Position numbers and translations under genes: made by a program | Notes under the pieces: model-generated | The model's database searches: none | What the model saw: the letters and a program-made list of their open reading frames with translations, nothing else | Told to the model about the DNA's origin: nothing | Shown here: positions 38,801 to 44,957 of the stretch, piece by piece | Numbering within the stretch: the stretch's first letter is position 1 | Layout of the letters: each line of letters opens with the position of its first letter | DNA from: Ricordea florida | Taxonomy: Eukaryota; Cnidaria; Anthozoa; Corallimorpharia; Ricordeidae | Length of the DNA stretch: 64,000 nucleotides | Assembly (NCBI GenBank): GCA_949710005.1 | Contig: OX453273.1 | Location: 301,001-365,000 of the forward strand | Direction of reading: 5' to 3'

Positions 38801-40012
38801 CTATGTTTCTCTTTCATAGGAAATATCATTTAATGGTATTTGCCAAGATGTTTGAAAAAAAACTTTTCTTTTCAACATACTTCTGTTTCGTATTTTATTA
38901 TTGTTAATGACTGTGTATTCACAATTTTTTTTTCTTTCTTTGGGCCTAAAGATGTTTATATCATCCATTTTGAATGGCCAAAATAGAGTGGTTTTGTCAT
39001 TTAGAAAATAAAGCAAAGAACTATAAAAAGCAACCTTACCATATCTGTATGTATCATACTTTAATGTTAAACAATGATTCACCAACATATATGGCTATTG
39101 ACTAAGCAACAAGCCTTTCCAAATCCACAAGTCTTTCACTCCAATTCCTCCTACTTTATTCCACGTAAAAAATTTAAGTCACCCAATCCCATACAAATTT
39201 AAATATTTTGAAACTCAATATTGGTTCTACCTAAAGCAGGCCTTATCAGAACGGTCACGCCTTAGGTTGCTGCTTACTACCTAATAACAATATCACACAG
39301 TATTCATATTGGTTATTCAATATGGCAAATGCACAGACGTTAAGTACTTACTATGGGTCTTGCTTGCCATAGTGGTCAGCATTGACTTCAACTTTATGTC
39401 CTCTGTAGAGGTTGAGTGAAAACTACCAAAGTATGGTACCGTTATTGAGGAGTCATCTTCCAATACAACCTTTGCTGTGCTGCCAAGTTCTGAGTATATA
39501 GTTTCTGTTGTGGTCATGATGCCAAGACGATTCCACTTAAAGTGCTTCATGAGAACCTTGAGCAGCTCACCCAGACCTCCGTGGGTTCCAGCTGTACGCA
39601 CGAAATAGGGGTATTTCTTCTTGTCTGAGAGACCTGATGCAGTACATCCCCAGGATACCATGGGACGATTCCAGTGAGGTGCTATGTATGCGGAAGGAGT
39701 GCAAGCCACTGAGCAGCCAGGCCCAATGTACGCATCAACTGGAGGATTCTCTACATTGTAGTAGTCAACTAAAATCTCAAGAGATCGTTTGGCTTCACAT
39801 CTGCTGTCTCTTAATACGTAGGTCAAATTATGACCTTGCAGCCAGTAGGGATCATTGTTGACTAGATCTCTAGCGATGAGAATCGCAGATGCCATCGCGG
39901 AACCACCTTTCCAAGCTCCAGTGAAAGGGAGAAATATTCCCATCTTTATGTCCCTTTCGTATGACAGATAAACAACACAGAGGATACTTGTGACGAAAAG
40001 TAAAACCTTCAT
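4955..40012 (-). CDS. Receptor guanylyl cyclase (ANF-receptor type), 20 coding exons, 1050 aa
   Basis: A complete single-pass membrane receptor that makes cGMP from GTP on ligand binding. Coding exons, 5' to 3': 40012-39352, 38563-38274, 36232-36097, 35801-35568, 35471-35381, 34758-34653, 34021-33944, 16832-16755, 15823-15719, 14836-14765, 14497-14329, 13961-13815, 10095-9918, 9567-9427, 8855-8732, 8496-8428, 7480-7306, 6875-6777, 6122-6031, 5062-4955. All introns are GT-AG, the phases chain without a break, and the total is 3153 bases (1050 codons plus TAG), the normal size for the family (GC-A is about 1060 aa). Closest in layout to natriuretic-peptide receptor cyclases; the ligand is unknown. 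Intron 7 is 17.1 kb and packed with mobile DNA. No frameshift or stop interrupts the model. The orthologue cannot be named from sequence alone. Confidence 0.95.
5716..5976. repeat. Widespread dispersed repeat, CCTCCGCC...GGCGGAGG ends
   Basis: It opens with CCTCCGCCAAGGAGGTTATG, has a TTTG/TCTG-rich run (CTGTTTGTTTGTTTGTCTGTC), and closes with GGCGGAGGTATGCGCTC and GAGTGCCCTTCTAGTTG. I recognise this as an interspersed repeat seen in many animal genomes. It lies in the last cyclase intron. Confidence 0.6.
8193..8341. repeat. Small foldback element, about 25-bp arms
   Basis: GGTTCCTACTCCGTGTACC and GGTACATGGAGTAGGAACC are inverted, about 100 bases apart, in the intron between cyclase exons 15 and 16. 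Confidence 0.5.
9271..9404. repeat. Foldback MITE with 45-bp arms next to a splice donor
   Basis: Arms 9271-9315 and 9360-9404 are inverted copies (GGAATGATTTCCGCACAGG; GCATAATG). Its edge is about 20 bases from the donor of cyclase exon 14 (gt at 9426-9425). Part of the arm matches the THAP-transposon ORF at 43627-43655. Confidence 0.75.
9918..16832 (-). CDS. Receptor guanylyl cyclase exons 8-13: kinase homology domain
   Basis: This is a pseudokinase that relays ligand binding. Exon 8 (16832-16755) has [11 protein letters not shown] with the beta-3 lysine (about K539). Exon 9 (15823-15719) has [20 protein letters not shown]; exon 10 (14836-14765) has [17 protein letters not shown]. Exon 11 (14497-14329) has [15 protein letters not shown], so the catalytic HRD Asp is Asn, and DHG stands in place of DFG. 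Exon 12 (13961-13815) has SLWTAPEHL and [13 protein letters not shown]; exon 13 (10095-9918) has PLFRPHV and [16 protein letters not shown]. Loss of the catalytic Asp is normal for receptor cyclases. The introns carry a Penelope-like remnant and several MITEs. Confidence 0.92.
10808..11098 (+). pseudogene. Decayed ORF fragment, charged coiled-coil type, unknown family
   Basis: A frame from ATG at 10808 reads [14 protein letters not shown] and [13 protein letters not shown], then shifts to [18 protein letters not shown]. Together these look like one coiled-coil protein broken by a frameshift and inserted in a cyclase intron (between exons 12 and 13). I do not recognise the family. It resembles N-terminal parts of transposon-encoded proteins, but that is a guess. 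Confidence 0.35.
11733..11811. repeat. Perfect 27-bp-arm hairpin MITE (GGGGCCCGTTTCTCGAAAG type)
   Basis: Arms 11733-11759 and 11785-11811 are exact inverted copies (CCTGGGGCCCGTTTCTCG...). GC-rich arms in AT-rich intron DNA mark it as an insertion. Confidence 0.8.
12178..12201. repeat. (GTC)n microsatellite
   Basis: About eight GTC/CGT triplets in tandem, in the intron between cyclase exons 12 and 13. Confidence 0.8.
12396..12496. repeat. Compound hairpin MITE (CAATTAGACCC...GGGTCTAATTG)
   Basis: The ends CAATTAGACCC and GGGTCTAATTG are inverted. Inside are two further hairpins, ACCCGTAGCCC/GGGCTACGGGT and CAATAGCCCAT/ATGGGCTATTG. Confidence 0.75.
12709..13330 (-). pseudogene. Penelope-like element remnant: GIY-YIG endonuclease tail
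   Basis: The minus strand reads [20 protein letters not shown] (about 13235-13170) and on through an open frame 13170-12709 with [19 protein letters not shown] and [20 protein letters not shown]. This is the GIY-YIG nuclease that ends Penelope-like reverse transcriptases; the usual YIG tyrosine is replaced (DIG). Upstream, [17 protein letters not shown]-like sequence is in a broken frame, and no reverse transcriptase core remains. The 3' end overlaps a hammerhead-like motif (12745-12790). Dead copy, antisense-neutral within a cyclase intron of the same strand. Confidence 0.8.
15250..15434. repeat. Foldback MITE with 51-bp arms (ATAGACC ends)
   Basis: Arms 15250-15300 (ATAGACCAAATGCATAAATG...) and 15384-15434 are near-perfect inverted copies. 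It lies in the intron between cyclase exons 9 and 10. Confidence 0.8.
15905..16185. repeat. Dispersed repeat, second copy inverted at 37290-37710
   Basis: It shares with 37290-37710 (opposite strand) blocks such as TTATTTACCGGGCGG, AACTGTGCCCGAGG, GATGCCTTCTTTTTAAAGT and GGCCGTATCGTAAAACGCTGG. A recurrent non-coding family in this locus. Confidence 0.65.
16355..16715. repeat. Inverted-repeat element, same family as 4390-4662
   Basis: The left arm AAGACTTGAAACGTGTAACT plus CACAGTTTGTCC is mirrored, imperfectly, on the right (TGGACAAGATGTGTTTAAAT, CACATGTTTCAAGTATTACG). It ends just before cyclase exon 8. Confidence 0.55.
18575..18752 (+). pseudogene. Conserved unknown ORF fragment in the left arm
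   Basis: The frame reads [20 protein letters not shown] and [20 protein letters not shown], then a stop. The right arm (about 29475-29290, minus) encodes the same peptide with conservative changes ([18 protein letters not shown]). I recognise no domain. It may be the C-terminal exon of a transposon protein. Confidence 0.35.
20159..20163. repeat. Target-site duplication CTTTC, left
   Basis: CTTTC flanks the gypsy element here and at 24750-24754, typical of LTR-element integration. Confidence 0.85.
20164..20316 (-). repeat. 3' LTR of the gypsy element
   Basis: 153 bp; reads TGTAGTGTTTC...ACACCACA on the minus strand. Matches 24597-24749 except one base. Confidence 0.93.
20317..20330 (-). promoter_or_regulatory. 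Polypurine tract
   Basis: On the minus strand, TTAGGGGGAGA abuts the 3' LTR. It is the expected plus-strand primer for reverse transcription. Confidence 0.8.
20443..21675 (-). CDS. Integrase part of the gypsy polyprotein, 410 codons
   Basis: It has the HHCC zinc finger (H27, H30, C60, C63; [20 protein letters not shown]) and the D,D35E core: D91 in SVDLLEI, D145 in VRSDNGPPF and E181 in [10 protein letters not shown] basic C-terminal region follows. It lies in the same reading frame as the upstream gag-RT-RNase H frame, from which a single TAG at 21720-21718 separates it, so the ATG at 21675 is probably not a real start. The catalytic residues look intact. It integrates element cDNA into the host genome. 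Confidence 0.9.
   Translation of the reverse strand: MIGQVVMRGSRIIIPQNLQKRTIMLAHEGHQGMVRTKARLREKVWWPRMDKQVEQVVRTCHPCQLVGPRSKPEPVRSTRLPDSPWQEISVDLLEITGGDHLLVVVDYYSRWIEAVLLKTTDAKHVIKSMEAIFRTHGLPETVRSDNGPPFASKEFEGFLEYLAIEHKKGVPFWPQSNGEVERCNETLLKIVRIARLEGKDWRKALADFLFQYRVTPHTVTGISPAELLMGRKLRDKLPKVQIPKDRATEAQWQLLLKDRDARAKLRQKEYADRTRAAKFSDIEEGDQVLLKQARENKLSPNYEPEPYKVIHKDGNAVILEDTNGNNKMRNIAHMKKFVAPETTEREDQVQPTQQPQEPDQVKQAHPMTVASQPAAEVQETPPNPLPGDSVVLRPARSRQPPAYLKDYVCT
21718..24522 (-). CDS. Gag, protease, reverse transcriptase and RNase H of the gypsy element, 934 codons
   Basis: Gag (1-240) ends in two CCHC knuckles, [14 protein letters not shown] (201-214) and [14 protein letters not shown] (222-235). 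The protease has [10 protein letters not shown] (catalytic Asp 318). The RT has [15 protein letters not shown] (Asp 552) and NLHDDLRVV (Asp 614-615), with HDD replacing the common YxDD start. RNase H has [12 protein letters not shown] (Asp 761) and TDHKPL. Gag and pol share one frame, with no frameshift. The frame stops at TAG 21720-21718 and stays open beyond it into the integrase. Either the stop is a late inactivating change or it is read through. Confidence 0.92.
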   Translation of the reverse strand: MAVSLSGLPGLQAFDAVGEPATLAQRWLTWKDEFELYVTASGISDPTQKRALLLHLAGPQVRDVFNNSIPADKRGEAKDYKKAMDSLSEHFKPRKNAPMARQAFLAAQPTAGETINNFITRLQKLAEHCEYEGERDNQVRDRAISFIQDKNLKAKLYREETLTLSKLMEIVSQYHDKEALVLNRNGQVNNISPSVKKGGKCWRCDKAGHFARECFRSRDHKCGKCGNVGHFEVCCHSKQSKGRDSSRSSSRGRGNSGRKQSRGGSSQCQRDVRQVTEDETAGNSARKDDFYVFYTGETDDRNTLKLEIADKTINVIIDSGASCNLMSEEVFNLVTGGNVKLLECNKRVFAYASEEPLQIKGKCNLDVRVPQTQKSLSVEFYVTHSKAATLLGRDASELLGVLRVGIPVNSCDVESDGASNNPKQADRKASLRAKFPKVFQGLGKLKGYQLKLHIDEKVQPVAQPPRRIPFSRRKKVTEKLEELLKLDVIEKVEGPTSWVNPLVVVEKPNGDIRICLDMRQANQAIVREKHPVPTVEETLQEVSNAKVFSKLDLNMAFHQIELHPDSRDITTFAAPNGLYRYKRLLFGVNMATEKFQQIVWQIIQDCPGAYNLHDDLRVVGTNDEEHDKNLQRVMRKLNESGLTLNYEKCEIGVSSMIYMGDVLSGEGLKVSSERVKAIVEAPAPQNPSEVRSFLGSVQFCSKFIPNFATISSPLWDLTTKHGKWKWGVKEAKSVQEIKDRLTHAPVMAYFRQGAETRLTTDASPVGVGAILEQEQEDGSYRPIYYASRKLSKVEMRYSQFEREALAVRWACEKFYLYLYGISFEICTDHKPLLIVLGAKSKPPSARIERWLLYLQQFQYKLTHIRGKDNAADVLSRLPVGSTHDHETQATEEFAYSVVSEAVPAALVPKEVEIASEKDPTLKKLRQAVMTDDWS
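24597..24749 (-). repeat. 5' LTR of the gypsy element
   Basis: 153 bp, followed leftwards by the primer-binding site. The one-base difference from the other LTR suggests a recent insertion. Confidence 0.93.
24750..24754. repeat. Target-site duplication CTTTC, right
   Basis: Copy of 20159-20163. Confidence 0.85.
27380..27522 (-). mobile_element. Truncated Penelope-like tail with hammerhead-like motif, 13-bp TSD
   Basis: A 117-bp insert (27393-27509) is flanked by direct repeats GCTTTGAATAAAG (27380-27392 and 27510-27522). The opposite arm has the single, empty site at 25049-25061. On the minus strand the insert reads CCGACGAAGGGCTAACGCTC followed by GAAACGTC, the layout of the hammerhead ribozymes of Penelope-like elements, with one core base changed (CCGACGA where CTGANGA is expected). 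Confidence 0.75.
30206..31321. mobile_element. TIR element, possible PIF/Harbinger derivative
   Basis: The ends are inverted: GGGACTTTAAGCAGCGAGAA from about 30211 and its inverse TTCTCGTTGCTTAAAGTCCC ending near 31316, both bounded by TATTA. On the minus strand a frame (31108-30911) reads [16 protein letters not shown] and [20 protein letters not shown]. That acidic start followed by VSEFHFREQ resembles the N-terminus of Harbinger transposases. No DDE core is present, so it is non-autonomous. Confidence 0.5.
31336..31727 (-). repeat. 57-bp tandem repeat encoding 19-residue charged repeats
   Basis: A 133-codon open frame on the minus strand starts [19 protein letters not shown] and holds about five units of the type [19 protein letters not shown]. 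The DNA unit (CTTCTCGGCTTTCTTCGCTA within it) is 57 bp with a few substitutions per copy. Such Arg/Glu-rich repeats precede helicase or transposase domains in some eukaryotic mobile elements. No such domain follows here, so it is a repeat relic or the start of a truncated gene. All other frames over it are shadows. Confidence 0.7.
32379..32500. mobile_element. Hairpin MITE with 9-bp target duplication (Mutator-like?)
   Basis: Arms 32388-32428 (TAGCCTACGTGTAGCCGCAC...) and 32451-32491 are inverted with a 22-base loop. CAGTAAAGA is repeated directly at 32379-32387 and 32492-32500. A 9-bp TSD is typical of Mutator-like elements; the assignment is inference. Confidence 0.75.
32750..33159. mobile_element. 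394-bp MITE with 8-bp target duplication
   Basis: The element 32758-33151 starts CCCGGGGAAGG and ends AGCCCCCCGGG, flanked on both sides by GTTTTGGC. The opposite arm of the giant repeat holds the uninterrupted site GCCAAAAC at 17636-17643. An 8-bp TSD would fit hAT. Confidence 0.75.
33944..35471 (-). CDS. Receptor guanylyl cyclase exons 5-7: membrane segment and juxtamembrane
   Basis: Exon 5 (35471-35381) encodes [20 protein letters not shown], the single membrane helix (about residues 446-468), followed by a basic stop-transfer (WQRKQAF). Exons 6 (34758-34653) and 7 (34021-33944) encode the cytoplasmic juxtamembrane stretch [15 protein letters not shown] and [15 protein letters not shown]. 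The Ser residues there resemble the regulatory phosphosites of GC-A/GC-B. Exon 7 ends TALGIYE, which joins exon 8 (GNLVAVKK) across the 17-kb intron. Confidence 0.9.
35568..40012 (-). CDS. Receptor guanylyl cyclase exons 1-4: signal peptide and ANF-type ectodomain
   Basis: Exon 1 starts [17 protein letters not shown], a signal peptide, then enters a periplasmic-binding-like fold ([45 protein letters not shown]). Exon 2 (38563-38274) continues with [21 protein letters not shown]. Exon 3 (36232-36097) gives [16 protein letters not shown], and exon 4 (35801-35568) closes with [15 protein letters not shown] and [13 protein letters not shown]. The domain is about 425 residues, as in natriuretic-peptide receptors, and cysteines near GPGCSVAC suggest the usual disulphides. 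The start ATG at 40012-40010 gives the signal peptide directly. A possible acceptor (caatttcag) just upstream would place a leader exon ending the 5'UTR at 40038. Confidence 0.92.
36334..36373 (-). ncRNA. Hammerhead ribozyme motif, intact core
   Basis: The minus strand reads CTGC-CTGATGA-GTGCGTAAGCAC-GAAA-CTCAGAGTT-GCAG. CUGAUGA and GAAA are the invariant core. Stem II is GUGC/GCAC with a GUAA loop, stem III is ACU/AGU with a three-base loop, and stem I is CUGC/GCAG. Cleavage would follow GUU, where C or A is commoner than U. Short stem III and an open stem I (type I) match hammerheads of animal retrozymes and Penelope-like elements. Self-cleavage is predicted, not shown. Confidence 0.75.
36943..36982 (+). 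ncRNA. Hammerhead-like motif, core broken by one deletion
   Basis: The inverted twin of 36334-36373. Its core reads CTGAGAG, one T short of CTGATGAG. Stem II (GTGCGTAAGCAC) and GAAA remain. Confidence 0.6.
37290..37710. repeat. Dispersed repeat, inverted copy of 15905-16185
   Basis: Shares CCGGGCGG, CTGTGCCCGAGGCC, GGATGTCTTCTTTTTAAAGT and GTATCGTAAAAAGCTGGAC with the other copy. It lies in the intron between cyclase exons 2 and 3. Confidence 0.65.
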
Positions 40013-40589
40013 TCTGACTGAAGTAAGACCAAGTAATCCTGAAATTGAACAATTCAGGTCAGATCTTTAAAACTTAGCCATTTTCCTTATTTTATACAAT
40101 AAAACAGTCTGTTTTAATTGTTTTATGTGTAGAGCTAAGAAACAAAAATACAATAGTTCATAACTATATAGTTATGAGCGCAGAGTTTCATTGAATCAAG
40201 ATCCCTTGAAAATGTTTGAAAAGACTAGTATGCTGTGCAGTTGCAGACCCAGCTCTGACAACTGGTATAAACCGACAGCATCACGGAACAACGAATTCCA
40301 TATACCCTTGGAAGATTCTCAGATACCGTATTGAAAGTCTCCATTTTTGTAAACGGACAACGATTTCCTTGACAACGCTGCTTGTAAATCGCACTTTTTG
40401 CACTGCTTTTGTACACCACGGATGCCATCTTGATAACTGGTCTGCGAGAGTAATTGGTTGGCGATATCACAGTTTTCGCACCAAATTTCTCGACTTTATA
40501 ACATCCATTTTGAAATTAAAGATGATCCCTGCAATTTGATTGGCCCAAAGCAGTGTGACTTATAATGGTAACTGAACTGAGTGGGGAGC

Positions 40590-40690
40590 AATTTGGTCTA
40601 AAATCATACGTGTGACTTCAAATATCGAACGAGCGCGCAGCGCAAGTTCGATTTGAATTCACAAGTATGACGTCAAACCAAATTTGCACG
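40590..40690. repeat. Hairpin repeat upstream of the cyclase gene
   Basis: AATTTGGTCTAAAATCATAC and the imperfect inverse GTATGACGTCAAACCAAATT enclose ATCGAACGAGCGCGCAGCGC. A related half-copy lies at 42425-42475. Confidence 0.55.
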
Positions 40691-40839
40691 ACAAGAAGTT
40701 CAATTACTACTTTATTACATCCAGTTCTAATATCGCACAATTTAATTGTCCTATTACAGGATTTTTGTTAGTTAAGTGCCAATATTTTATTGTAAATTTG
40801 ATTGGTCGTTTTAATCTTGTGTTTATTATCATTGGCCAC

Positions 40840-40996
40840 TGAAAAAAAGATGCGTTTTAGAGCCTAAGATAGTGCGATTCGTGAATAAACCGCACTGCTA
40901 TCACAGATCAAATTGTAGGTATCACCTGATTTCAAAATAGATGTATATAATTCACGAATCGCACAATCTTAGGCTCTAAATCGCATCTTTTTTTCA
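40840..40996. repeat. Foldback MITE, 47-bp arms
   Basis: TGAAAAAAAGATGCGTTTTAG and GCGATTCGTGAAT on the left are mirrored at 40950-40996 with few mismatches. Confidence 0.75.
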
Positions 40997-41131
40997 GCCA
41001 ATGAGAATAATCTGAATTGAAATGTAAAAGCGTTTCCGGTTCCCCTTTTTTCTAAAAACCGCCCAAAATATCAATAAAATATTGGCACTTGACTGACATC
41101 CTCTATTAGGTACGGTGGCCCAGAAGTATTA

Positions 41132-41286
41132 AATTAAAAATTTTACTTGCAAATTAAAAATAGTACATGCAATTTAAAAATAGTACATGCAAATTAAAAA
41201 AATTGTGCATGCAAACTAAAACGGTTACCCGCAAATTAAATATAGTACATGCAAAATATAGTAAAATTAAATATAGTACATGCAGT
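41132..41286. repeat. Degenerate tandem repeat (AAATTAAATATAGTACATGC)
   Basis: About seven imperfect copies of a roughly 20-base unit ending in ACATGC or GCATGC, directly before the zinc-ribbon ORF. Confidence 0.65.
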
Positions 41287-41720
41287 ATGACTGATGGGAC
41301 CTGGTTTGAGCCGTGCGAGCTGGCTTTACAGCTTTCGGCCCATCCATGTTTGGCTAGAAAGGAAGACATGCTAGTTCAGCTTTTTGCAATGTTGTCTTGC
41401 TCATTTTGTGGCGAAAAATGTGCAACTGCTGCAATCTTTTGCTATAAATGTGGAAAAATGATAAGATTGAGTGTGGATAAGGAGAATGGTTCTCCGTTCA
41501 GAAGACGTCGGCGACAACATCAAAGCCACTCTTAACCTTCGCAGCGTTCCGATCGAGGAAGGAAGACGATCGTTTAAAGTATATCAAGCCATCTGTAGCA
41601 AAAATGCTGAAAAAAGAACCGAAAAAGGTTGAAAAGGAAGTTAAAGTTCAAGTTGGAATTTTAACCATGAAGGACGGTTGTTTCTTCTCAAATCCCATGC
41701 ACCCTTGGGATTTCCCTCAA
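41287..41720 (+). pseudogene. Zinc-ribbon protein fragment, frame-shifted
   Basis: From ATG 41287 the frame reads CSFCGEKCATAAIFCYKCGK, a CxxC...CxxC zinc ribbon, then an Arg-rich stretch (SPFRRRRRQH) and a stop at 41535. In another frame the sequence goes on with FAAFRSRKEDDRLKYIKPS and VEKEVKVQVGILTMKDG, which looks like the same protein after a frameshift. I do not know the family. It may be a captured or transposon-linked gene fragment. Confidence 0.45.
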
Positions 41721-41738
41721 TCCATTAGTTCCGTGAAA

Positions 41739-42430
41739 ATGGTCTGATAGTTAACTGCTCCAAGACAAATGTCATGGTGTTTGGCACAAGTCAGCGTCTG
41801 GCTAAAGCTAGTATGCCTGCCCTAAAGATGTCAGAATTATTTCTTCCGGTAAAAGGCTTTTCCAAATACTTTGGAGTCATCTTTGATTCGCATTTGAACA
41901 GGCATGGACACATTGATACTATATATATAACTTCTAAAGTTTCTCGTAGACTTTGGACTCTTGAGTAGAATTAGAAAATATATTAGCATTAATGTATGTA
42001 AGCAATTGCATTATTCAATTGTTCAACCTTTATACGAGTATTGCGATATTGTATGGTCCAATTCATTTTTGGATAGGCTGTTAAGATTACAAAAACGAGG
42101 TGCTCGTATCTGAACAGCTCCTTAAGGAGTTAGGTTGGTTACCACTAACTGAAAGATGGACTTTCCAAAAATGTCTTCAAGTTTTCCGCTGCATAAATGG
42201 GTTTTTGTCCATCCTACTTATTGAATCTGTTTTCTCGTAATTCGGATGTACATCATTATAATACTAGGGGACGGACTAATATTCATTTGAATAGGATTAC
42301 ATCTAAAGCAGGAAATAGATCATTTTCTTATTCAGCCGCTGATCTTTTTAATGAATTACCAACTCATGTAAAGAATTCTGATTCGATAAGGAGTTTTTCT
42401 TCAAACTATTGGTTTGAGAAATACTTGTGA
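41739..42430 (+). pseudogene. Non-LTR retrotransposon 3' fragment (CR1/Jockey-like)
   Basis: Broken frames give VMVFGTSQRLAKAS, KYFGVIFDSHLNRHGHID, YSIVQPLYEYCDIVWSN, LGWLPLTERWTFQK, then HHYNTRGRTNIHLNRITSKA and FNELPTHVKNSDSIRSF. This is the C-terminal part of a non-LTR reverse transcriptase. It is 5'-truncated and carries several frameshifts. Confidence 0.75.
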
Positions 42431-43505
42431 GTTCAAATCGAATTTAAAATCACGCGTATGATTTCAGACCAAATTGCACTCCACTAGGTTCAATTACCAT
42501 TATTAATTAAGCGATGTACTGTTATTTCTGCGGCAAACACTGGTAAAACACAAAAGAAATGTCTCAACGTTTAGTTTTTTTATTTCGCTGTCGAGAAAGG
42601 TTTACAAATACAACTGTTCTCATACCGTTGATTTTCTTCACTTTTTATTACATCTTAAGATATTATTCCCTGTGTGGCTTGATTGCCGTTTTCGAGAAGT
42701 TGAAAAGTGATCGGGCGATAAAAAGCAAGTATATTTGTAAATGACTTAAGCGTTTTAATCATTAACATGTAGCAATTGTATATCATAAAACAGATAAATG
42801 CACTTGTTGTTTTCTTATGGGAGTTCCAATTAAAAAAGATTTATATTGAAGATCAATTCAAAAAATTGTCGAGTATTGAGTTCTGCAAATGACCAAAACA
42901 AGCGAAATATTGGAAGCGCAATTCTTTGTAGCACACAACAAATAGTGAAACAGCTGGGATAACAATATTTCTTATAGAAAATATGCCTTTGTAATGTGCC
43001 TTTCAAAAATTGCAGGTATTTGAGGTATTTGAATTGCAGGTGTATGACGAAGAGAAAACTATAAAAACAAAAATAAAATCTAATGCTGATCACGAAGACT
43101 GGACGTTTCAAATAGAGTATTTTGGGCGATTCTGATTTAGTTCAAGAAAGGAATCTATTGCAAAACAACAATGTACTTCACTTAAGTACAAGAAGGGAAA
43201 TTTTGTATTAAAAACGATAATATATCGAACTTGGGAGAAAAAGAAGATAAACTTTTAAGACTGACTAGTCATGACGATTTGTTTTCTAGCAGGGTTTTCA
43301 ATAAGACTTGCAGTAGCAGGAGAATTGTGTAAAGTAACAGGAGAATATTCTGAAAGCGCTCCAAGTCAAAATTTAAAACTAGCTCAGGCCATCTAAATTT
43401 GGCCGGAGAATTCATTGTAGTAGCCGGAGGATAGACCTTTTCCGCATTCGTCACAAGCTCGCATGTTAAAACATGAAAGCGAGGCTGAGTTGGACAAAAT
43501 CTGAT

Positions 43506-44957
43506 ATGGCGGATGATTCGATGGCAGCTGCCGTAAGTTCTTCTTCAGCCGATTCCTCCGAAACTGGTGGAATAGGAAAATATTGCTGTGTTCCAGGATG
43601 TAAAAGCTCGTTTTATGATAGGGCAAGATTTCCGCACAGATCCCTACTTCATTATCAAGAAAACAATAGCGATAACAATGGACATAAGGAAACACATTAA
43701 TAGTGGCAGGAAAACACTGATGAATGAGAATATCATTCCCAGCAATTTCAGTTGGACCTCAACTAAAAGAACATTGATCAGAAAGTCACCGGAAAAAAAG
43801 ATCCGTTCAAGTGAATAAGCGATCGGGAGATGAAGTTCATTCAGATTCAGACAACGCTATACCACTCAAATTCTGCAAAGACTGTGCTGTTCTGGAGGGC
43901 GAGATGAAAAAATGGAGAACTCAAACGGCTCTTCTGCTAGAGGAGAAAATTGCTTGTGAAAATGAAAACAAAGAGTTGAAAGTTAAAGTAGAAAATCTGA
44001 AGAAACAACAGTTTAACTCTAACAATATCAGAGAGGAGAAAGAAATTTTTAAGTCATTTACTGGCTTGTCTCCTGACAAGTTTGATGTACTTTTTAAGTT
44101 TTTACTTCCTGCTCAGAATGCCTGTAATATGAAGTTTTATGAAGCTTACAAGAAAAATGGAGATGAACCTGATAAATGCAAATTTAAAGAAGGAAGTAAG
44201 CCTGGTGGTAGCACTAAGCTGCATGCAATCGAACAATTATTCATGTTCTTGGTGTGGCTACAGTGTGGATTTGGACAGAAACAATTGGCATGACTATTTG
44301 GAGTTGCAAAGTCAACTGTTTCTAGGCACTTGATCACCTGGTCAAATTACATGTTCATATAAGGCCATCAAAAGAGCAGGTTGTTTCATCCATGCCAGCA
44401 TGCTTTAAGGAAACTTACCCTTCACAAGGTGCATCATTGATTGTACTGAGATTTTATACAAGTTCCATCTAGCTTAGTTACACAGAGTGCTCTTTATTAG
44501 TTCTACAAGCATCATGTTACATACAAGGCCCTTGTTGGAATTTGTCCCTCTGGCACCATTACATTCATGAGTCAACTTTATCCTGGATCACAAATAGTTG
44601 TCAGATGTGGAAATATATTACACCCAGACTTGTGAGAGAAAGGAGCCTCCATCATGGCAGACAGAGAATTTACCATCCAGGAATTACCGGACCCACTTGG
44701 GATTTAATTAAACATACCTGCATTTCTAGATGGCAAAGATCAGCTGGACAAGGAAGATGTAGTGGCAAGTCAAACAATAGCTCCAGTTAGAATCCATGTA
44801 GAACGTATCATTGCTCACGTCAAGAAGTTTAAGATCTTAAAGACTGAAATTCCTCATAATATGAATGGGACAATTAACCAAATATGGACAATAGTTTGCC
44901 TTCTATGTAACTTTATGGACCACTTATTAAACAATAAACCTAAACACTGTAATGACT
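43506..44957 (+). pseudogene. THAP and DDE transposase, broken by frameshifts
   Basis: It starts MADDSMAAAVSSSSADSSET, with KYCCVPGCKSSFYDR as the first part of a THAP finger. A second frame (43811-44293) has a coiled coil (LLLEEKIACENENKELKVKV) and FKSFTGLSPDKFDVLFKFLL, the helix-turn-helix lead to DDE_4 domains, ending WLQCGFGQKQLA at a stop. Later pieces include VAKSTVSRHLITWSNYMF, and from 44762 ASQTIAPVRIHVERIIAHVK and MNGTINQIWTIVCLLCNFMD. At least three frame breaks make it non-functional. Confidence 0.72.

Noticed and set aside
43473-43818. Idea that the THAP ORF is a functional host transcription factor
   Set aside because: The THAP finger is incomplete, the frame shifts soon after, and it lies between transposon terminal repeats.
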